Shown: positions 33,266 through 42,858 of the stretch, one piece after another | How the letters are laid out: the number at the start of each line of letters is the position of its first letter | Numbering within the stretch: position 1 is the first letter of the stretch | Source of the DNA: an uncultured Verrucomicrobiota bacterium | GTDB taxonomy: Bacteria > Verrucomicrobiota > Verrucomicrobiia > Opitutales > Seribacteraceae | NCBI GenBank assembly: GCA_902615835.1 | Contig: CACMQL010000012.1 | Location: 1-47,038, forward strand | Length of the DNA: 47,038 nt | Direction: 5' to 3' | Position numbers and translations under genes: made by a program | The notes under the pieces: generated by a model | Database searches by the model: none | What the model was told of the DNA's origin: nothing | Seen by the model: the letters and a program-made list of their open reading frames with translations, nothing else

Positions 33266-35359
33266 TTAGAAGAGAATTTTGGCATCCGGCAGGGCAGATC
33301 GGAGATCCTTTACTCCATTTTCAGAAACCTCAGAACCCCATAAATAAATTTCTTTCAAGGTTTTCATAGGATATAAATCTTTAAGGCCCCTGTCGGTAAT
33401 TTTGGTACCCGATAAATTTAAATAGGAAATAAACTTGAGGGGAGAGAGGGATTTTAACCCGTTATCAGTAACCAGAGTGTTTCTTGCACTAAGCCATGTT
33501 AGATGTTGCATTCCTCCGGCAGCACGCATCGCTACATCCGTCATTCTTGTCCGGGAAAAATCAAGGTGGGATATATTATTTTTAATACCACCTAGGGCTC
33601 CAATGGCTGTGTCATCAATTTCTCCAGCAAAAGATGAAAATTCTGCACGCAGGAGGGGATTTCTCTCAGAGAGTTGGGTAACCAATGCATAAGTCTTTTG
33701 GGCTGCCTGTATCTGTGTTTTTGAGGGAACACTTACCCTTTTGGCCAGCACATCCAAGACGGATAACTTTGCGTCTACAGTGCCTGATGCAAGTTCTTTT
33801 TTCTCTTTAGGTTTCGGGACAGCATTGGGATCCGCCGCTTCTGCCGCTGGTTGCTCTCCTGCTCCTTCGAGTATCCAACGTTTGATCATGGTCCTCTCAT
33901 CTTCCGTGAGAGGGTCACCTTTGGGAGGCATAAGTTCAGGGTCATCGTCGGGTAGGATAACCACTTGGTAAAGCGTGCTAACAGTTGGATCTCCGGACGA
34001 GACTATTGTTCCATCAAGGTTGCCTTTCATGACCATTTCATATGTATCGAGTTGGAGACCAGCTGTGGGTTTAATGGTCCGTCCATTTTTAACATATGGC
34101 TCGCCATGACAATTCAAGCACCTTTTTTCCAGCAGGGGTAAGATGTGATTAGTAAAACTGACGGGCTCATCCGGGGCAGGAATTCCTCCTTTAGTGGCAG
34201 ATACAGTATTTTTTGAAGGTTGGGCACCTTCCTCAATCCACCTTTTAATTACATCTTTTTGTTCTTGATTCATCGGACCACCCTTCGGCGGCATGAATAA
34301 ATCGTTATCTTCTGGAAGGTTCAAAACAGAATACAACCTACTTTTTTCCAAATCATTGGGCACGATGACTGGACCATCGAGGTTGCCTTTCATCACTTCA
34401 GCAAATGAATCAAATCGAAGACTGGCTTTGGGATTAACTAAACGACCGGACCGGTCAAAGGGAGCGTGGTGGCAACTGTTACATCTTTCCTCAAGGATAG
34501 GTAAAACATGGCGGTCAAAATCAATCGCTTCCCCCGGTTTTGGTTTAGATCCTTGGATTTTCGCTAGAGCTTCATCGGGGCTTACCCCGAGTGGAACAAC
34601 CACATGGGCAAAAAACGAACCAGGGCGAAAGGTTTGCTTTTTCTTAGGAGGTGCTTTACGGATTGTGTCATCCATCTCAGATTCATCTTTGGATTCCTTC
34701 GTTGGAGATGTTTCAGCTACGGTTTCGGGTGCGACCTTTCCTGAAGGTTTTTCCGTAGCACCTTCCAATATCCATCTGCGAAAAAGATCGATTTGATCGG
34801 CGGTTAACGGATCGCCCTTAGGTGGCATGATCATGTCATCGTCGGGTGGAAGCGTAATGACTTCAAAGAGTATACTTGCATCCGTATCACCTGCCTCGAT
34901 GATGGCTCCGCCATCGTTTCCTTTCATCAGCCACTCGTAAGAATCGAATCGCAAACCTGCTTTTGGTTTCTTGGTCCTTCCATTTTCTTCGTATGGGGCT
35001 TTATGACAATCATTACACCTTTGTTGAAGAATGGGCATGATCTCTGAATGAAAATCGACCCCCTTCGCACCAGTAGTTACGGCGGTAGATGTCGGGGATG
35101 GCCTGCCTTTTGGAATCCTATTAGCTTTTACGCCTTCAACCAAATATGCCTTATCCGCGTTGGATAAGGCATTAAAAGGGACTTGAAAAAGCTGGTTGGA
35201 TTTGTTGGTCAGAATGAAAGTCTGACCTTCGTAACCGACGACCTTTCCTTCGAAAGACTTTCCGCTGGGTGTTTTAAAAACACGAAACGGTTCATTGGCA
35301 AGAAGCGATGAAAAAAGGAAACTGGCGATAAGCAGCGAAAGAAGACCTTTTCCCATCAT
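33266..35359 (-). CDS. Exported protein with SHD1-like domain, three planctomycete-cytochrome domains and LRR end
   Basis: From the ATG at 35359 (about 697 residues): signal peptide (GLLSLLIASFLFSSLLA); an SHD1-like domain (VFKTPSGKSFEGKVVGYEGQ); then three repeats, each with one CxxCH (CNDCH, CNSCH, CLNCH) followed by 'GR..KP.AGLRFDS' and 'MPPKGDPLT..Q....RRWI.EGA'. These are PSCyt1-type c-type cytochrome domains. A C-terminal leucine-rich repeat segment follows (HLTWLSARNTLVTDNGLKSL, YLNLSGTKITDRGLKDL). It is the third gene of the operon, 10 bases after the DUF1501 gene. A longer start at 35485 runs into that gene. Role: probably periplasmic electron transfer or scaffold; unproven. Confidence 0.88.
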   Translation of the reverse strand: MMGKGLLSLLIASFLFSSLLANEPFRVFKTPSGKSFEGKVVGYEGQTFILTNKSNQLFQVPFNALSNADKAYLVEGVKANRIPKGRPSPTSTAVTTGAKGVDFHSEIMPILQQRCNDCHKAPYEENGRTKKPKAGLRFDSYEWLMKGNDGGAIIEAGDTDASILFEVITLPPDDDMIMPPKGDPLTADQIDLFRRWILEGATEKPSGKVAPETVAETSPTKESKDESEMDDTIRKAPPKKKQTFRPGSFFAHVVVPLGVSPDEALAKIQGSKPKPGEAIDFDRHVLPILEERCNSCHHAPFDRSGRLVNPKASLRFDSFAEVMKGNLDGPVIVPNDLEKSRLYSVLNLPEDNDLFMPPKGGPMNQEQKDVIKRWIEEGAQPSKNTVSATKGGIPAPDEPVSFTNHILPLLEKRCLNCHGEPYVKNGRTIKPTAGLQLDTYEMVMKGNLDGTIVSSGDPTVSTLYQVVILPDDDPELMPPKGDPLTEDERTMIKRWILEGAGEQPAAEAADPNAVPKPKEKKELASGTVDAKLSVLDVLAKRVSVPSKTQIQAAQKTYALVTQLSERNPLLRAEFSSFAGEIDDTAIGALGGIKNNISHLDFSRTRMTDVAMRAAGGMQHLTWLSARNTLVTDNGLKSLSPLKFISYLNLSGTKITDRGLKDLYPMKTLKEIYLWGSEVSENGVKDLRSALPDAKILF

Positions 35360-35369
35360 TTCATTTCGG

Positions 35370-36668
35370 TTAGGCAAGTACGTCGAAAAGTGGTTCTCCA
35401 TTGTGGGCAATCGTAAACGGACGACCGGAAGGAGAATATTGAACATCTTTAAGCGGAAGTCCGAGAGCATATGCAATTGTAGCATTCAAGTCTTCAGGTT
35501 TGATAGGCTTACCTGCAATTGGAGAGCGACCTGTTTCGTCAACATCACCGTACATTACTCCGCCCTTTATTCCTCCTCCGGCGAGAAATGCAGAGAAACA
35601 ATAAGGCCAATGGTCACGACCATCTCGTCCGTTGGGAACGGGAGTACGGCCAAATTCGGAAGTGAGGACTACGAGAGTTTCCTTGAGTAGACCACGCATT
35701 TCAAGGTCAAGAAGAAGACCGCTGAGGGCTTTATCAATATCAACGCAATTAGCAGCAACCCGGTTAAAGTTGTCGTCATGAGTATCCCAGCCACCTCTGG
35801 TTACTTCAACATAACGAACCTTATGTTCGATTAAACGGCGAGCAAGCAAGCAACCCTGTCCAAAATTGGTTGTCCCGTACAGCTCTTTCATGGATTCGGG
35901 TTCTTTATTGATGTCAAAAGCGTTCAAATCCTCACTTTTCATCAGTTTGATTGCATCGCGGTATAGGTCAGAATAGGCACGGACTTGTTTTTGTGGATAT
36001 TCAGCCGTAAAATTAACATTGAGTTTTTCAGCCGCAGCGATGCGGTTTTGAAACATTGTATCATCCAGGTAGCTGGCCATTTTGCTGTTAGCTAAACCTT
36101 CTCCCGGACGACCAATAGGGAGGGCACCATATTTTGCCTCAAGAAAACCGGCACCACCGCCACCACCACCAATTTTTACATTCATTGGAATGGTGCGGTT
36201 GATTTGTCCGGAAAGCTTGGCTACCCAGGACCCAAAAGTTGGGTGTACGATTGTTCCTCTTTGTAGGTAGCTTGTGTGCATCAAATAACTTGCTTGTTGG
36301 TGAGCACCCTGACTAGACACCATGGTTTTGATCACAGAGGCGTTGTGCATGTGTTGAGCAGTCAAAGGAAGATTTTCCGATAAAACAACCCCATCGGCAC
36401 TGGTTGGAATCGCTTTGACATCGTGCATCAGCTTAGGGTTGTCAATTTGGGGGGCAAAAGTATCCAAGTGAGACATAGCCCCAGTCATGTTAAGATAGAT
36501 AACATGGCGGGCTGCAGCAGGACGGGCTCCGGGTGTAAGTGCTTTAACGCTATCGTGAATGTAGGAGCCTGCCATCGGCATCAATCCTACCCCAAGGCAA
36601 GCCTTGGCAGCGTGAGCAATAAATTCTCTACGACCATATTCGTCAACATTTTGGAAGTTAGTCATCAT
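35370..36668 (-). CDS. DUF1501 family protein, Tat-type signal
   Basis: 432 residues. The N-terminus holds a twin-arginine-like signal (YGRREFIAHAAKACLGVGLM, Arg13-Arg14), then a DUF1501 body: HVIYLNMTGAMSHLDTFAP, LTAQHMHNASVIKTMVSSQG, RLIEHKVRYVEVTRGGWDTH and LVVLTSEFGRTPVPNGRDGR, ending with the Ala/Leu/Pro-rich GLPLKDVQYSPSGRPF. DUF1501 is related to sulfatase/alkaline-phosphatase-like folds, and in PVC bacteria is almost always paired with a DUF1549/DUF1553 gene, as here (57-base gap upstream). The biochemical role is unknown. Confidence 0.93.
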   Translation of the reverse strand: MMTNFQNVDEYGRREFIAHAAKACLGVGLMPMAGSYIHDSVKALTPGARPAAARHVIYLNMTGAMSHLDTFAPQIDNPKLMHDVKAIPTSADGVVLSENLPLTAQHMHNASVIKTMVSSQGAHQQASYLMHTSYLQRGTIVHPTFGSWVAKLSGQINRTIPMNVKIGGGGGGAGFLEAKYGALPIGRPGEGLANSKMASYLDDTMFQNRIAAAEKLNVNFTAEYPQKQVRAYSDLYRDAIKLMKSEDLNAFDINKEPESMKELYGTTNFGQGCLLARRLIEHKVRYVEVTRGGWDTHDDNFNRVAANCVDIDKALSGLLLDLEMRGLLKETLVVLTSEFGRTPVPNGRDGRDHWPYCFSAFLAGGGIKGGVMYGDVDETGRSPIAGKPIKPEDLNATIAYALGLPLKDVQYSPSGRPFTIAHNGEPLFDVLA

Positions 36669-36725
36669 GGATAGTGTCTCCTATATATTTTGTTAGATTA
36701 ATTGTTACAAATTTATATGAAAATA

Positions 36726-39392
36726 TTATTTTACAAAAAGGAATTCATGGCTATTAACAAGTACCCATACAATGTCTTTGTAAAAATTATCGCCTGATTT
36801 TTGCAGGGCATCTTTAATATTTCTTGTTTCTTTCGCATCAGGTTTGCGATTAAGAATGCTCAAAAATGCAGTATCGATTTGAGCTTCTTTGCTCCCAGCA
36901 TTCATAACATTGTTTAGAACGAGTGCGTCTTTCTTATTAAGAATACGGGATTCGACATATCCATTGAGCAAATTGAGAACTTGAGTCACCGATGCCTGTT
37001 TGTGGCTGTTTTCAATTTGTTCTCTATCTGAGCCGCCAAATTCTCTAACCAAATGACCATTCTGCACAGGGGATGAAAGCTCAGATGCACGGACGGAGTT
37101 TTGGTCACGCACATAGTTAGCGGTGGATGCAGATGATGTGGAAGATGGAGTAGGACTCATCTTAGCCGCCATGTTACGTTTGTGTTGATTCAAACAGGAC
37201 TGACAACAAAACCCGACCGTCTCACCATCTTCATTTAACGCTAAGAGCGTTGGGTCAATCGCACGTCCCGGTTTGATAGGGCAGTCTGTGTTTATTGGAT
37301 CGCCTAATTTCATGGCCATCGCTTCGCCTTGCATTGGGGCAGTGCCTGCGGGAGCCTCGGCAAGAAGGGTGTTTAAGGCTGTGACCATTTCAGTCCTTTC
37401 CTGAGCGGTTGGCTGGAGTTGTCTGTTAGAAGGTGGCATTTCTTTTTTTTCCAAGGCTGAGGCAAACATTTTCAACATTGAAGAATTTCCGGCTAATTTT
37501 CCGGGATCATCATGGTATTGCTCGATATTGATATCGCCACGGGACCTTCCAGAGTCATGACAGGACATGCAGTAAAGATCGGCATACTTCATGACGACTT
37601 CCATGGAACCCTTCTGCTTGGCATTAAGTTCCATTTTGGGCATATTATTAGCTGGTCCAGCAGGAGCCTGTGCATTTGGATCGAGCCCTGTTCCACGCAT
37701 GACTTCGGCGAAAAGCTCATCCCCAGTCATCGTGGTGTATTTGACGAAATTGTCGTAGCCGTTGTGGGGTTTTCTGCGTTTACGATTGTCGATATTTGGA
37801 TATGCCAAAGTTACCAATGAATCCCAAATTTGCTCACCACTCATTCTTTCAAGCATGGGTCCCTGATAAAAATAGGGTACGCTGTTACGGGTTGGATCCT
37901 GGGAGTAAGGGCCTGCAATCACCCATTGCACTTCGGGTGGCATAACCTTGTCCTTTGCATCCCTCGGCATAACTTCGCGGGACGGAGACATTCTCTGGAA
38001 GGCCTGGGTATTGTAAAGAATACGAAGGAATTCCTTGAGGTCGTAGTTCAAGGCCACCATTACTTTCTCCAGATGGAGTTGTAATACTGGGTGAGTAGCC
38101 ATCGTATCGTCGAACATGTTGTCGAGAGGTTCGATCAGGGCCATGCCGAAAACTTCTTTCCAAAGACGGTTAACAATCACGGTGGTAAAGCGGGGATTTG
38201 CTTCGGAGGCTACCCAGTTGGCGTATGATGCACGGGATCCGGTGCTTTGAAAATTCGCATCCAATTCCGTGGCCAAACCAAAGATTGTTTTGGCGGTGAG
38301 TTCTTCGCCGGGTTTGGCGTTGTCATATTGGTAGTCATTAGGAAGCCTGATTTTTCCACGCCCCATGCTTTCCAAGCCAACTTGCACAATATCTGAGATA
38401 TCGCGGGCAGCATCCCTTAGATTCCGAGCTTCCCGGGGTCTCTCCATTTGTTCTAGTCGCCTACGTTCTGCATTAGCGAGTCTGTTGAGTGCATTCAAAT
38501 TTTCGACACCTCGGCGGCGTAAATTTCCTGAACCCTCAGTGTACGCAGCCATTTCGTAAAATTGCTTCTGAGTCCAACGATCAAAAGGATGATCGTGACA
38601 TTGGGCACATTCTAAGCTTGTACCCAAGAAGATACGCACAGTATTGGACATATTATCAAGCTGCATTCCTGCATCCCGTAAAAAGTAACCCACTCCTCCA
38701 TTACCTTTTTCCCAATAAGGGCCACTGGAGGAAAGCATCTCTTTAACCCATTCGTCGTAAGGACGGTTCATGGCGATAAACTCGCGGATGTAATCAACAT
38801 AAGGAATACCCGACATCCGGTTTCCTAAATTATCCTTGGCTCGTAGAATATCAGCCCAAAAGTGAAACCAATGACTGACATAACCTTCCGTTAACAGGAG
38901 GCTGTCAATGAGGCGTGTTCTTTTGGTTGAGCTATCCCGGTCGCTTAAGAAGGCTTTCGTTTCGTCATAAGTAGGTATTCTTCCGATAACCTTTAGGTAT
39001 GTCCGTCGCAGGAAAGTTTCGTCATTGGCAATTTTGTTGGGGCGTTGGTTATAAGAACGCAACCGGGCTTCAATCAGATTATCAATGTATATAGCATTTG
39101 TCATTAATGCTTGATTGGTGAGAGGACGCTGGAATTCAGGCAAGGCGTCATGATTGGGAGGGAAATTGTTTTTTACAAAAGCCTGATCATCTTCAGTAAA
39201 AATGTCCAAGTTGATTCGAAAGAGTTGTAAGTCTTTGGACCTTTTGAGTAATACATCGCCGTCGTCAAAGTGCTTGACGATAGTTCCTTTAATAACTTGA
39301 CCATTTTTAGATCGAAAATTGCGTTCAGCCAAGCCAAACAAGGAAAGAGAAAAGGCAAATAACGATACAAAAAAGAAGAGATTACGAGTCAT
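36726..39392 (-). CDS. DUF1549/DUF1553 cytochrome-domain protein
   Basis: 888 residues, exported (signal NLFFFVSLFAFSLSLFGLA). An SHD1-like N-terminus (FRSKNGQVIKGTIVKHFDDG) is followed by DUF1549 (YIDNLIEARLRSYNQRPNK to WFHFWADILRAKDNLGNR) with CAQCHDHPFDRWTQKQF (Cys262-His266), and DUF1553 (NPRFTTVIVNRLWKEVFG to ILYNTQAFQRM). A second CxxCH (CMSCH) appears near residue 600. The segment TDCPIKPGRAID to FCCQSCLNQHKRN looks like a small Cys-rich metal-binding domain. It is the first gene of the three-gene PVC operon. The module is presumed to act at the cell surface in polymer or redox chemistry, but no reaction is established. Confidence 0.93.
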   Translation of the reverse strand: MTRNLFFFVSLFAFSLSLFGLAERNFRSKNGQVIKGTIVKHFDDGDVLLKRSKDLQLFRINLDIFTEDDQAFVKNNFPPNHDALPEFQRPLTNQALMTNAIYIDNLIEARLRSYNQRPNKIANDETFLRRTYLKVIGRIPTYDETKAFLSDRDSSTKRTRLIDSLLLTEGYVSHWFHFWADILRAKDNLGNRMSGIPYVDYIREFIAMNRPYDEWVKEMLSSSGPYWEKGNGGVGYFLRDAGMQLDNMSNTVRIFLGTSLECAQCHDHPFDRWTQKQFYEMAAYTEGSGNLRRRGVENLNALNRLANAERRRLEQMERPREARNLRDAARDISDIVQVGLESMGRGKIRLPNDYQYDNAKPGEELTAKTIFGLATELDANFQSTGSRASYANWVASEANPRFTTVIVNRLWKEVFGMALIEPLDNMFDDTMATHPVLQLHLEKVMVALNYDLKEFLRILYNTQAFQRMSPSREVMPRDAKDKVMPPEVQWVIAGPYSQDPTRNSVPYFYQGPMLERMSGEQIWDSLVTLAYPNIDNRKRRKPHNGYDNFVKYTTMTGDELFAEVMRGTGLDPNAQAPAGPANNMPKMELNAKQKGSMEVVMKYADLYCMSCHDSGRSRGDINIEQYHDDPGKLAGNSSMLKMFASALEKKEMPPSNRQLQPTAQERTEMVTALNTLLAEAPAGTAPMQGEAMAMKLGDPINTDCPIKPGRAIDPTLLALNEDGETVGFCCQSCLNQHKRNMAAKMSPTPSSTSSASTANYVRDQNSVRASELSSPVQNGHLVREFGGSDREQIENSHKQASVTQVLNLLNGYVESRILNKKDALVLNNVMNAGSKEAQIDTAFLSILNRKPDAKETRNIKDALQKSGDNFYKDIVWVLVNSHEFLFVK

Positions 39393-39587
39393 ATTATGAA
39401 TCTGAATAGATAAACGGATGGTTGCAACGCTTTTTAATTAAAATCAGGTAAAAAATTAATGCTAAATATAAGAATAAGAATCGTAGAAGTTTAGAAATTT
39501 ATACCTGCCGAGCAAAATTTATGACTAGATTTTTGAAAAAGCTTGCATGATTAGTTTTAAGGGAGTCCAATGGCAACAAATATTGAA

Positions 39588-40439
39588 TCATCGGGAATTA
39601 CATTGGTCATAGGCACAATACAAGGCAACATGGGCGATTGGCACGGTCACAAGAGCACCCACACCCAGTAATATAAATCCCAAAAAGGCAAATATTGCCA
39701 AAATAACTACAAGAAAAAAAATCTTGAGGTAATTTCCCTTGGCAAGTCTCTTGGATTCTTTCATTGCTTTGAAAAATGACAATTCCGGTTTATCGCCCTG
39801 GATGCAGGGTGTAAAAGCCCACATGAAGGTAAGAATTATGCCAGGAATGATTAAACATAAGTAGCCGATTGCAATAAGTATGCCGACAACGACAGGGCCG
39901 ATGATCTTGTCTAGTGCATGAGAAAAATCGAACAATTCGCCAAAAGACATTTTTTGCCCGGTGGCACGAAAATTTCGTACGCAGGTATAGAAGTTTACCC
40001 CCATCAGGGGAATGATTAAGTTAATAATCGGAATACCGACCATAATACCAACTAAAATAAGCCAGGCGATGGAGATAACGATATTTGATTTATAAAAAAT
40101 AAAGGCTTCTCCGATTGCTTGTCCAATATTGAAAGTTCCAGACATACCGGAGGCTGAACTTTGTGTCATGTCTGCGGTACTTTTAACCTGCTTGGCGGGC
40201 ATTTTTTTTTCGGGAATCGATTCGTCCGATTGTGGAGAAACTAAAGTCTCAGGCTGTGTATTTATTTTTATCCCTAAATTGGCAAAGGTATTTGAATGTA
40301 TCGGTTCCCAGTTCGCCATGCCTTGCATCCATCCAAGGGTCTCCGGGGTGACCTGGCTGGTTGATAGCATCTCGGAAATGGCAGCGACATCGTAAGGACC
40401 AGCCTGTTGATTGTTAAGATTAAGATAAATTTGGCTCAT
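39588..40439 (-). CDS. GYF_2-domain membrane protein
   Basis: 283 residues. The N-terminus is a GYF_2/DUF4339 domain (YLNLNNQQAGPYDVAAISEM and LGWMQGMANWEPI), predicted to bind proline-rich peptides. A hydrophilic linker follows, then a multi-pass membrane region of four helices: NIVISIAWLILVGIMVGIPI, VGILIAIGYLCLIIPGIIL, FLVVILAIFAFLGFILLG and VGALVTVPIAHVALYCAYD. This resembles a DUF4013/glycerophosphoryl-membrane type. It is divergent from the octaheme gene with about 111 bases between starts. No partner or substrate can be read. Confidence 0.83.
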   Translation of the reverse strand: MSQIYLNLNNQQAGPYDVAAISEMLSTSQVTPETLGWMQGMANWEPIHSNTFANLGIKINTQPETLVSPQSDESIPEKKMPAKQVKSTADMTQSSASGMSGTFNIGQAIGEAFIFYKSNIVISIAWLILVGIMVGIPIINLIIPLMGVNFYTCVRNFRATGQKMSFGELFDFSHALDKIIGPVVVGILIAIGYLCLIIPGIILTFMWAFTPCIQGDKPELSFFKAMKESKRLAKGNYLKIFFLVVILAIFAFLGFILLGVGALVTVPIAHVALYCAYDQCNSR

Positions 40440-40523
40440 TGTGTAATAAATTTATTCTACTAATACTTTTTTTCCTTTTTTTTTTGTCAAGTGTAGAAAG
40501 GTGCAAACCTCATTGCCATTTAT

Positions 40524-40548
40524 GGAAGATTTACCATTGTAAATGGTA
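40524..40548 (+). promoter_or_regulatory. SD-like GGAAGA followed by perfect hairpin just before the start codon
   Basis: GGAAGA (40524-40529) is 21 bases upstream of the ATG at 40551. Between them TACCATT (40532-40538), loop GTA, and AATGGTA (40542-40548) form a perfect 7-bp hairpin, leaving two bases before the ATG. Folding would shorten the effective SD-to-start distance to about 4-5 bases. This could be a structure-dependent start site or an operator; a further CCAT-tt-ATGG repeat lies at 40516-40525. Confidence 0.4.
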
Positions 40549-40550
40549 GA

Positions 40551-42851
40551 ATGCTCAAGCGTTTTTACTTCCATCTATCTATTTCATTAGTTTCATTCTT
40601 GTTTCTCTCCTGTAGTGAGAGCAATCAATCATACACCAATTTAGCTTCGGGCATATCCGTGGATCAAAATATTTACAAACCTGATCAGTATGTTGGAGCC
40701 GAGACTTGCGCTGAGTGTCATCAGGAATCTCATCAGAAATGGATGGAATCCCATCACTATCACGCAATGGAATTACCCAATCAAGAAACGGTGCGGGCTG
40801 ATTTCAACAATTCCCTTTTTGAAAACTACGGAATAACAACTCGTTTTTTTCGCGAAGACGAAAAATATCTTGTTGAAACTGAAAATCAAGAGGGAGAGAT
40901 GGAAGTTTTTGAAGTGGCCTACACCTTTGGTTGGGAACCCTTGCAACAATACCTGGTAAAATTTCCTGACGGGCGTATGCAAGTGCTCCCCACCTGCTGG
41001 GATGTGGAGAAGAAAGAATGGTACCATTTATATCCGGATGAACGAATTGCTCCCGATGATCCTCTTTTTTGGACCCGTTCCATGCAAAACTGGGATCACA
41101 TGTGCGCTGATTGCCATTCCACAAATTTAAGAAAAGAATTCGATGATTCTTCGCAAACTTTCTCCACGGCCTATTCGGAAATGAATGTTGCCTGTGAATC
41201 CTGTCATGGCCCAGGTCGCCAACATGTTGAACTTGCCCGGTTAAATCAGGGATGGGATGGACTCACCCATTTTGGATTGGCCGATGTAAATAGCAGTAAT
41301 GTCGCCCAGATTGAATCCTGCGCCAAATGTCATGCCCGCCGAGGATTTGTACACCCTGGGCATCATGCCAACAATTCCTTTCTGGACCATTTCCTTCCGG
41401 AAGTTGTACAGCCGTGGTCACCTGACATGCAGGTGCCCACTTATCATGTTGATGGGCAGATCGATGATGAAGTCTATGTGTATGGATCCTATGTCCAGAG
41501 TAAAATGTTTCATAAAGGAATCCGGTGTGTGGATTGCCACGACCCCCATACCGTCAAATTACACACATACACCAACCAGCTGTGTACCCGTTGTCATGTT
41601 CCCAATGAAGATAATCCCACCGGTTTCGACAACCCGGATCATCATTTTCATCAAGCAGGTACCCAAGGAGCCCAATGCGTTGAGTGTCATATGCCCCATA
41701 AGACATATATGGGAATCGATGACCGGCGGGATCACAGTATCCGAATACCCCGGCCCGATCATTCCGTAAAGTTTGGTACACCCAATGCCTGTAATCAGTG
41801 CCATACCAATAAGGATGCTAAATGGGCCGCTGATGCGGTTGTAAAATTCAAAGGACCGGACCGTCCCAAGGATGTTCGTCACCCCGAAGCTTTTCATGCT
41901 TTTCGAAATGGTAAGCCCAAGGCGGAAAATTTACTATTGGAAACATGTCGCGATCCCGAGTCTCCCGCCTTCACTAGAGCTGGAGCTATGCTAGCCCTTC
42001 GGCAGTTCATCAGCAAGGCCAGTTATGATGAAGCCCGCCGCAACTTGGACGCAAACGATTCCGTAGTCCGGGTTGCTGCGATTACGAAATTGGAAGATTT
42101 GCCCGATGACGAACTCCATCGTGAATTAGTCCCGATGCTCGAAGATCCGATTCGCACGGTTCGCACCGAAGCCGCCCGTATTCTGGCCCGCGTGCCCCAA
42201 ACCCTATTTTCACCCGAAGATTTAAGAACCTTTACCCAAGTGTTTGAAGAATTGAAGCTTCGCTACACCAGTAACCTGGACCGCCCTGAGTCTCATCTTT
42301 CCCTTGGCATACTTGCCGAAAATCGCAACCAGCCGGCCGATGCTGAAAAGCACTACCGCAAGGCGGTTCATAGGGAAAGTACTTATGTTCCTGCAAGGAT
42401 GAATCTTGCCACACTACTCAGTCGCCACGGGCGCAGCAAGGAAGCGGAAGAAATTTTGCGAGAAGCGGCCGAGCTTCAACCCTCCTGGGGACAGGTACAT
42501 TATTCACTGGGACTGCTGCTGGCGGAGGACCGGAACCGACTGCCTGAAGCGATTCGTTCGCTTGAACGGGCGTCCGCTTACTGGCGGGACAATCCACGAG
42601 TTTTTAATAATCTCGCGATTGCGTATTGGCAGAGCGACAAGATTGACGATGCGATCCGTGCCTTCTTGCAAGCCATTAAACTCGAGCCCGATAACCCTGA
42701 GTTTGTTCAGAACATGGTTCAGTTGCTCGTCCAACGGGGAAGATGGGCGGATGCCCTGCCACATGCCCGTTCGATGGCTCGTCTGCTCCCTGAGAATCCA
42801 CAGGCTCAGGCATTTCTCGCTCAGATTGAACGAAACGCTCTAGCTCAGTAA
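40551..42851 (+). CDS. Octaheme cytochrome c lipoprotein with HEAT/TPR C-terminus
   Basis: 766 residues with a lipobox (SFLFLS then Cys21), so it is a lipoprotein. Eight CxxCH motifs start at Cys53 (CAECH), 185 (CADCH), 215 (CESCH), 257 (CAKCH), 326 (CVDCH), 345 (CTRCH), 376 (CVECH) and 414 (CNQCH). From ~470 come HEAT-like repeats (NDSVVRVAAITKLEDLPDDE, DPIRTVRTEAARILARVP), then TPRs (AEKHYRKAVHRESTYVPARM, PEAIRSLERASAY, IDDAIRAFLQAIKLEPDNP). Role: periplasmic or cell-surface electron transfer, with TPRs for partner binding. This layout is common in PVC and related bacteria; the redox partner is unknown. Confidence 0.93.
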   Translation: MLKRFYFHLSISLVSFLFLSCSESNQSYTNLASGISVDQNIYKPDQYVGAETCAECHQESHQKWMESHHYHAMELPNQETVRADFNNSLFENYGITTRFFREDEKYLVETENQEGEMEVFEVAYTFGWEPLQQYLVKFPDGRMQVLPTCWDVEKKEWYHLYPDERIAPDDPLFWTRSMQNWDHMCADCHSTNLRKEFDDSSQTFSTAYSEMNVACESCHGPGRQHVELARLNQGWDGLTHFGLADVNSSNVAQIESCAKCHARRGFVHPGHHANNSFLDHFLPEVVQPWSPDMQVPTYHVDGQIDDEVYVYGSYVQSKMFHKGIRCVDCHDPHTVKLHTYTNQLCTRCHVPNEDNPTGFDNPDHHFHQAGTQGAQCVECHMPHKTYMGIDDRRDHSIRIPRPDHSVKFGTPNACNQCHTNKDAKWAADAVVKFKGPDRPKDVRHPEAFHAFRNGKPKAENLLLETCRDPESPAFTRAGAMLALRQFISKASYDEARRNLDANDSVVRVAAITKLEDLPDDELHRELVPMLEDPIRTVRTEAARILARVPQTLFSPEDLRTFTQVFEELKLRYTSNLDRPESHLSLGILAENRNQPADAEKHYRKAVHRESTYVPARMNLATLLSRHGRSKEAEEILREAAELQPSWGQVHYSLGLLLAEDRNRLPEAIRSLERASAYWRDNPRVFNNLAIAYWQSDKIDDAIRAFLQAIKLEPDNPEFVQNMVQLLVQRGRWADALPHARSMARLLPENPQAQAFLAQIERNALAQ

Positions 42852-42858
42852 ATAAATT

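Noticed and set aside
34293-34796. 167-codon frame opposite the cytochrome-repeat protein
   Set aside because: Antisense of the PSCyt repeats; no signal of its own.
33266-35359. Three heme repeats as a CRISPR-like or DNA repeat
   Set aside because: They are protein domains diverged at the DNA level, with no regular spacers.
41299-41769. 156-codon frame inside the octaheme gene
   Set aside because: Alternative frame of a gene with eight heme motifs in the correct frame.
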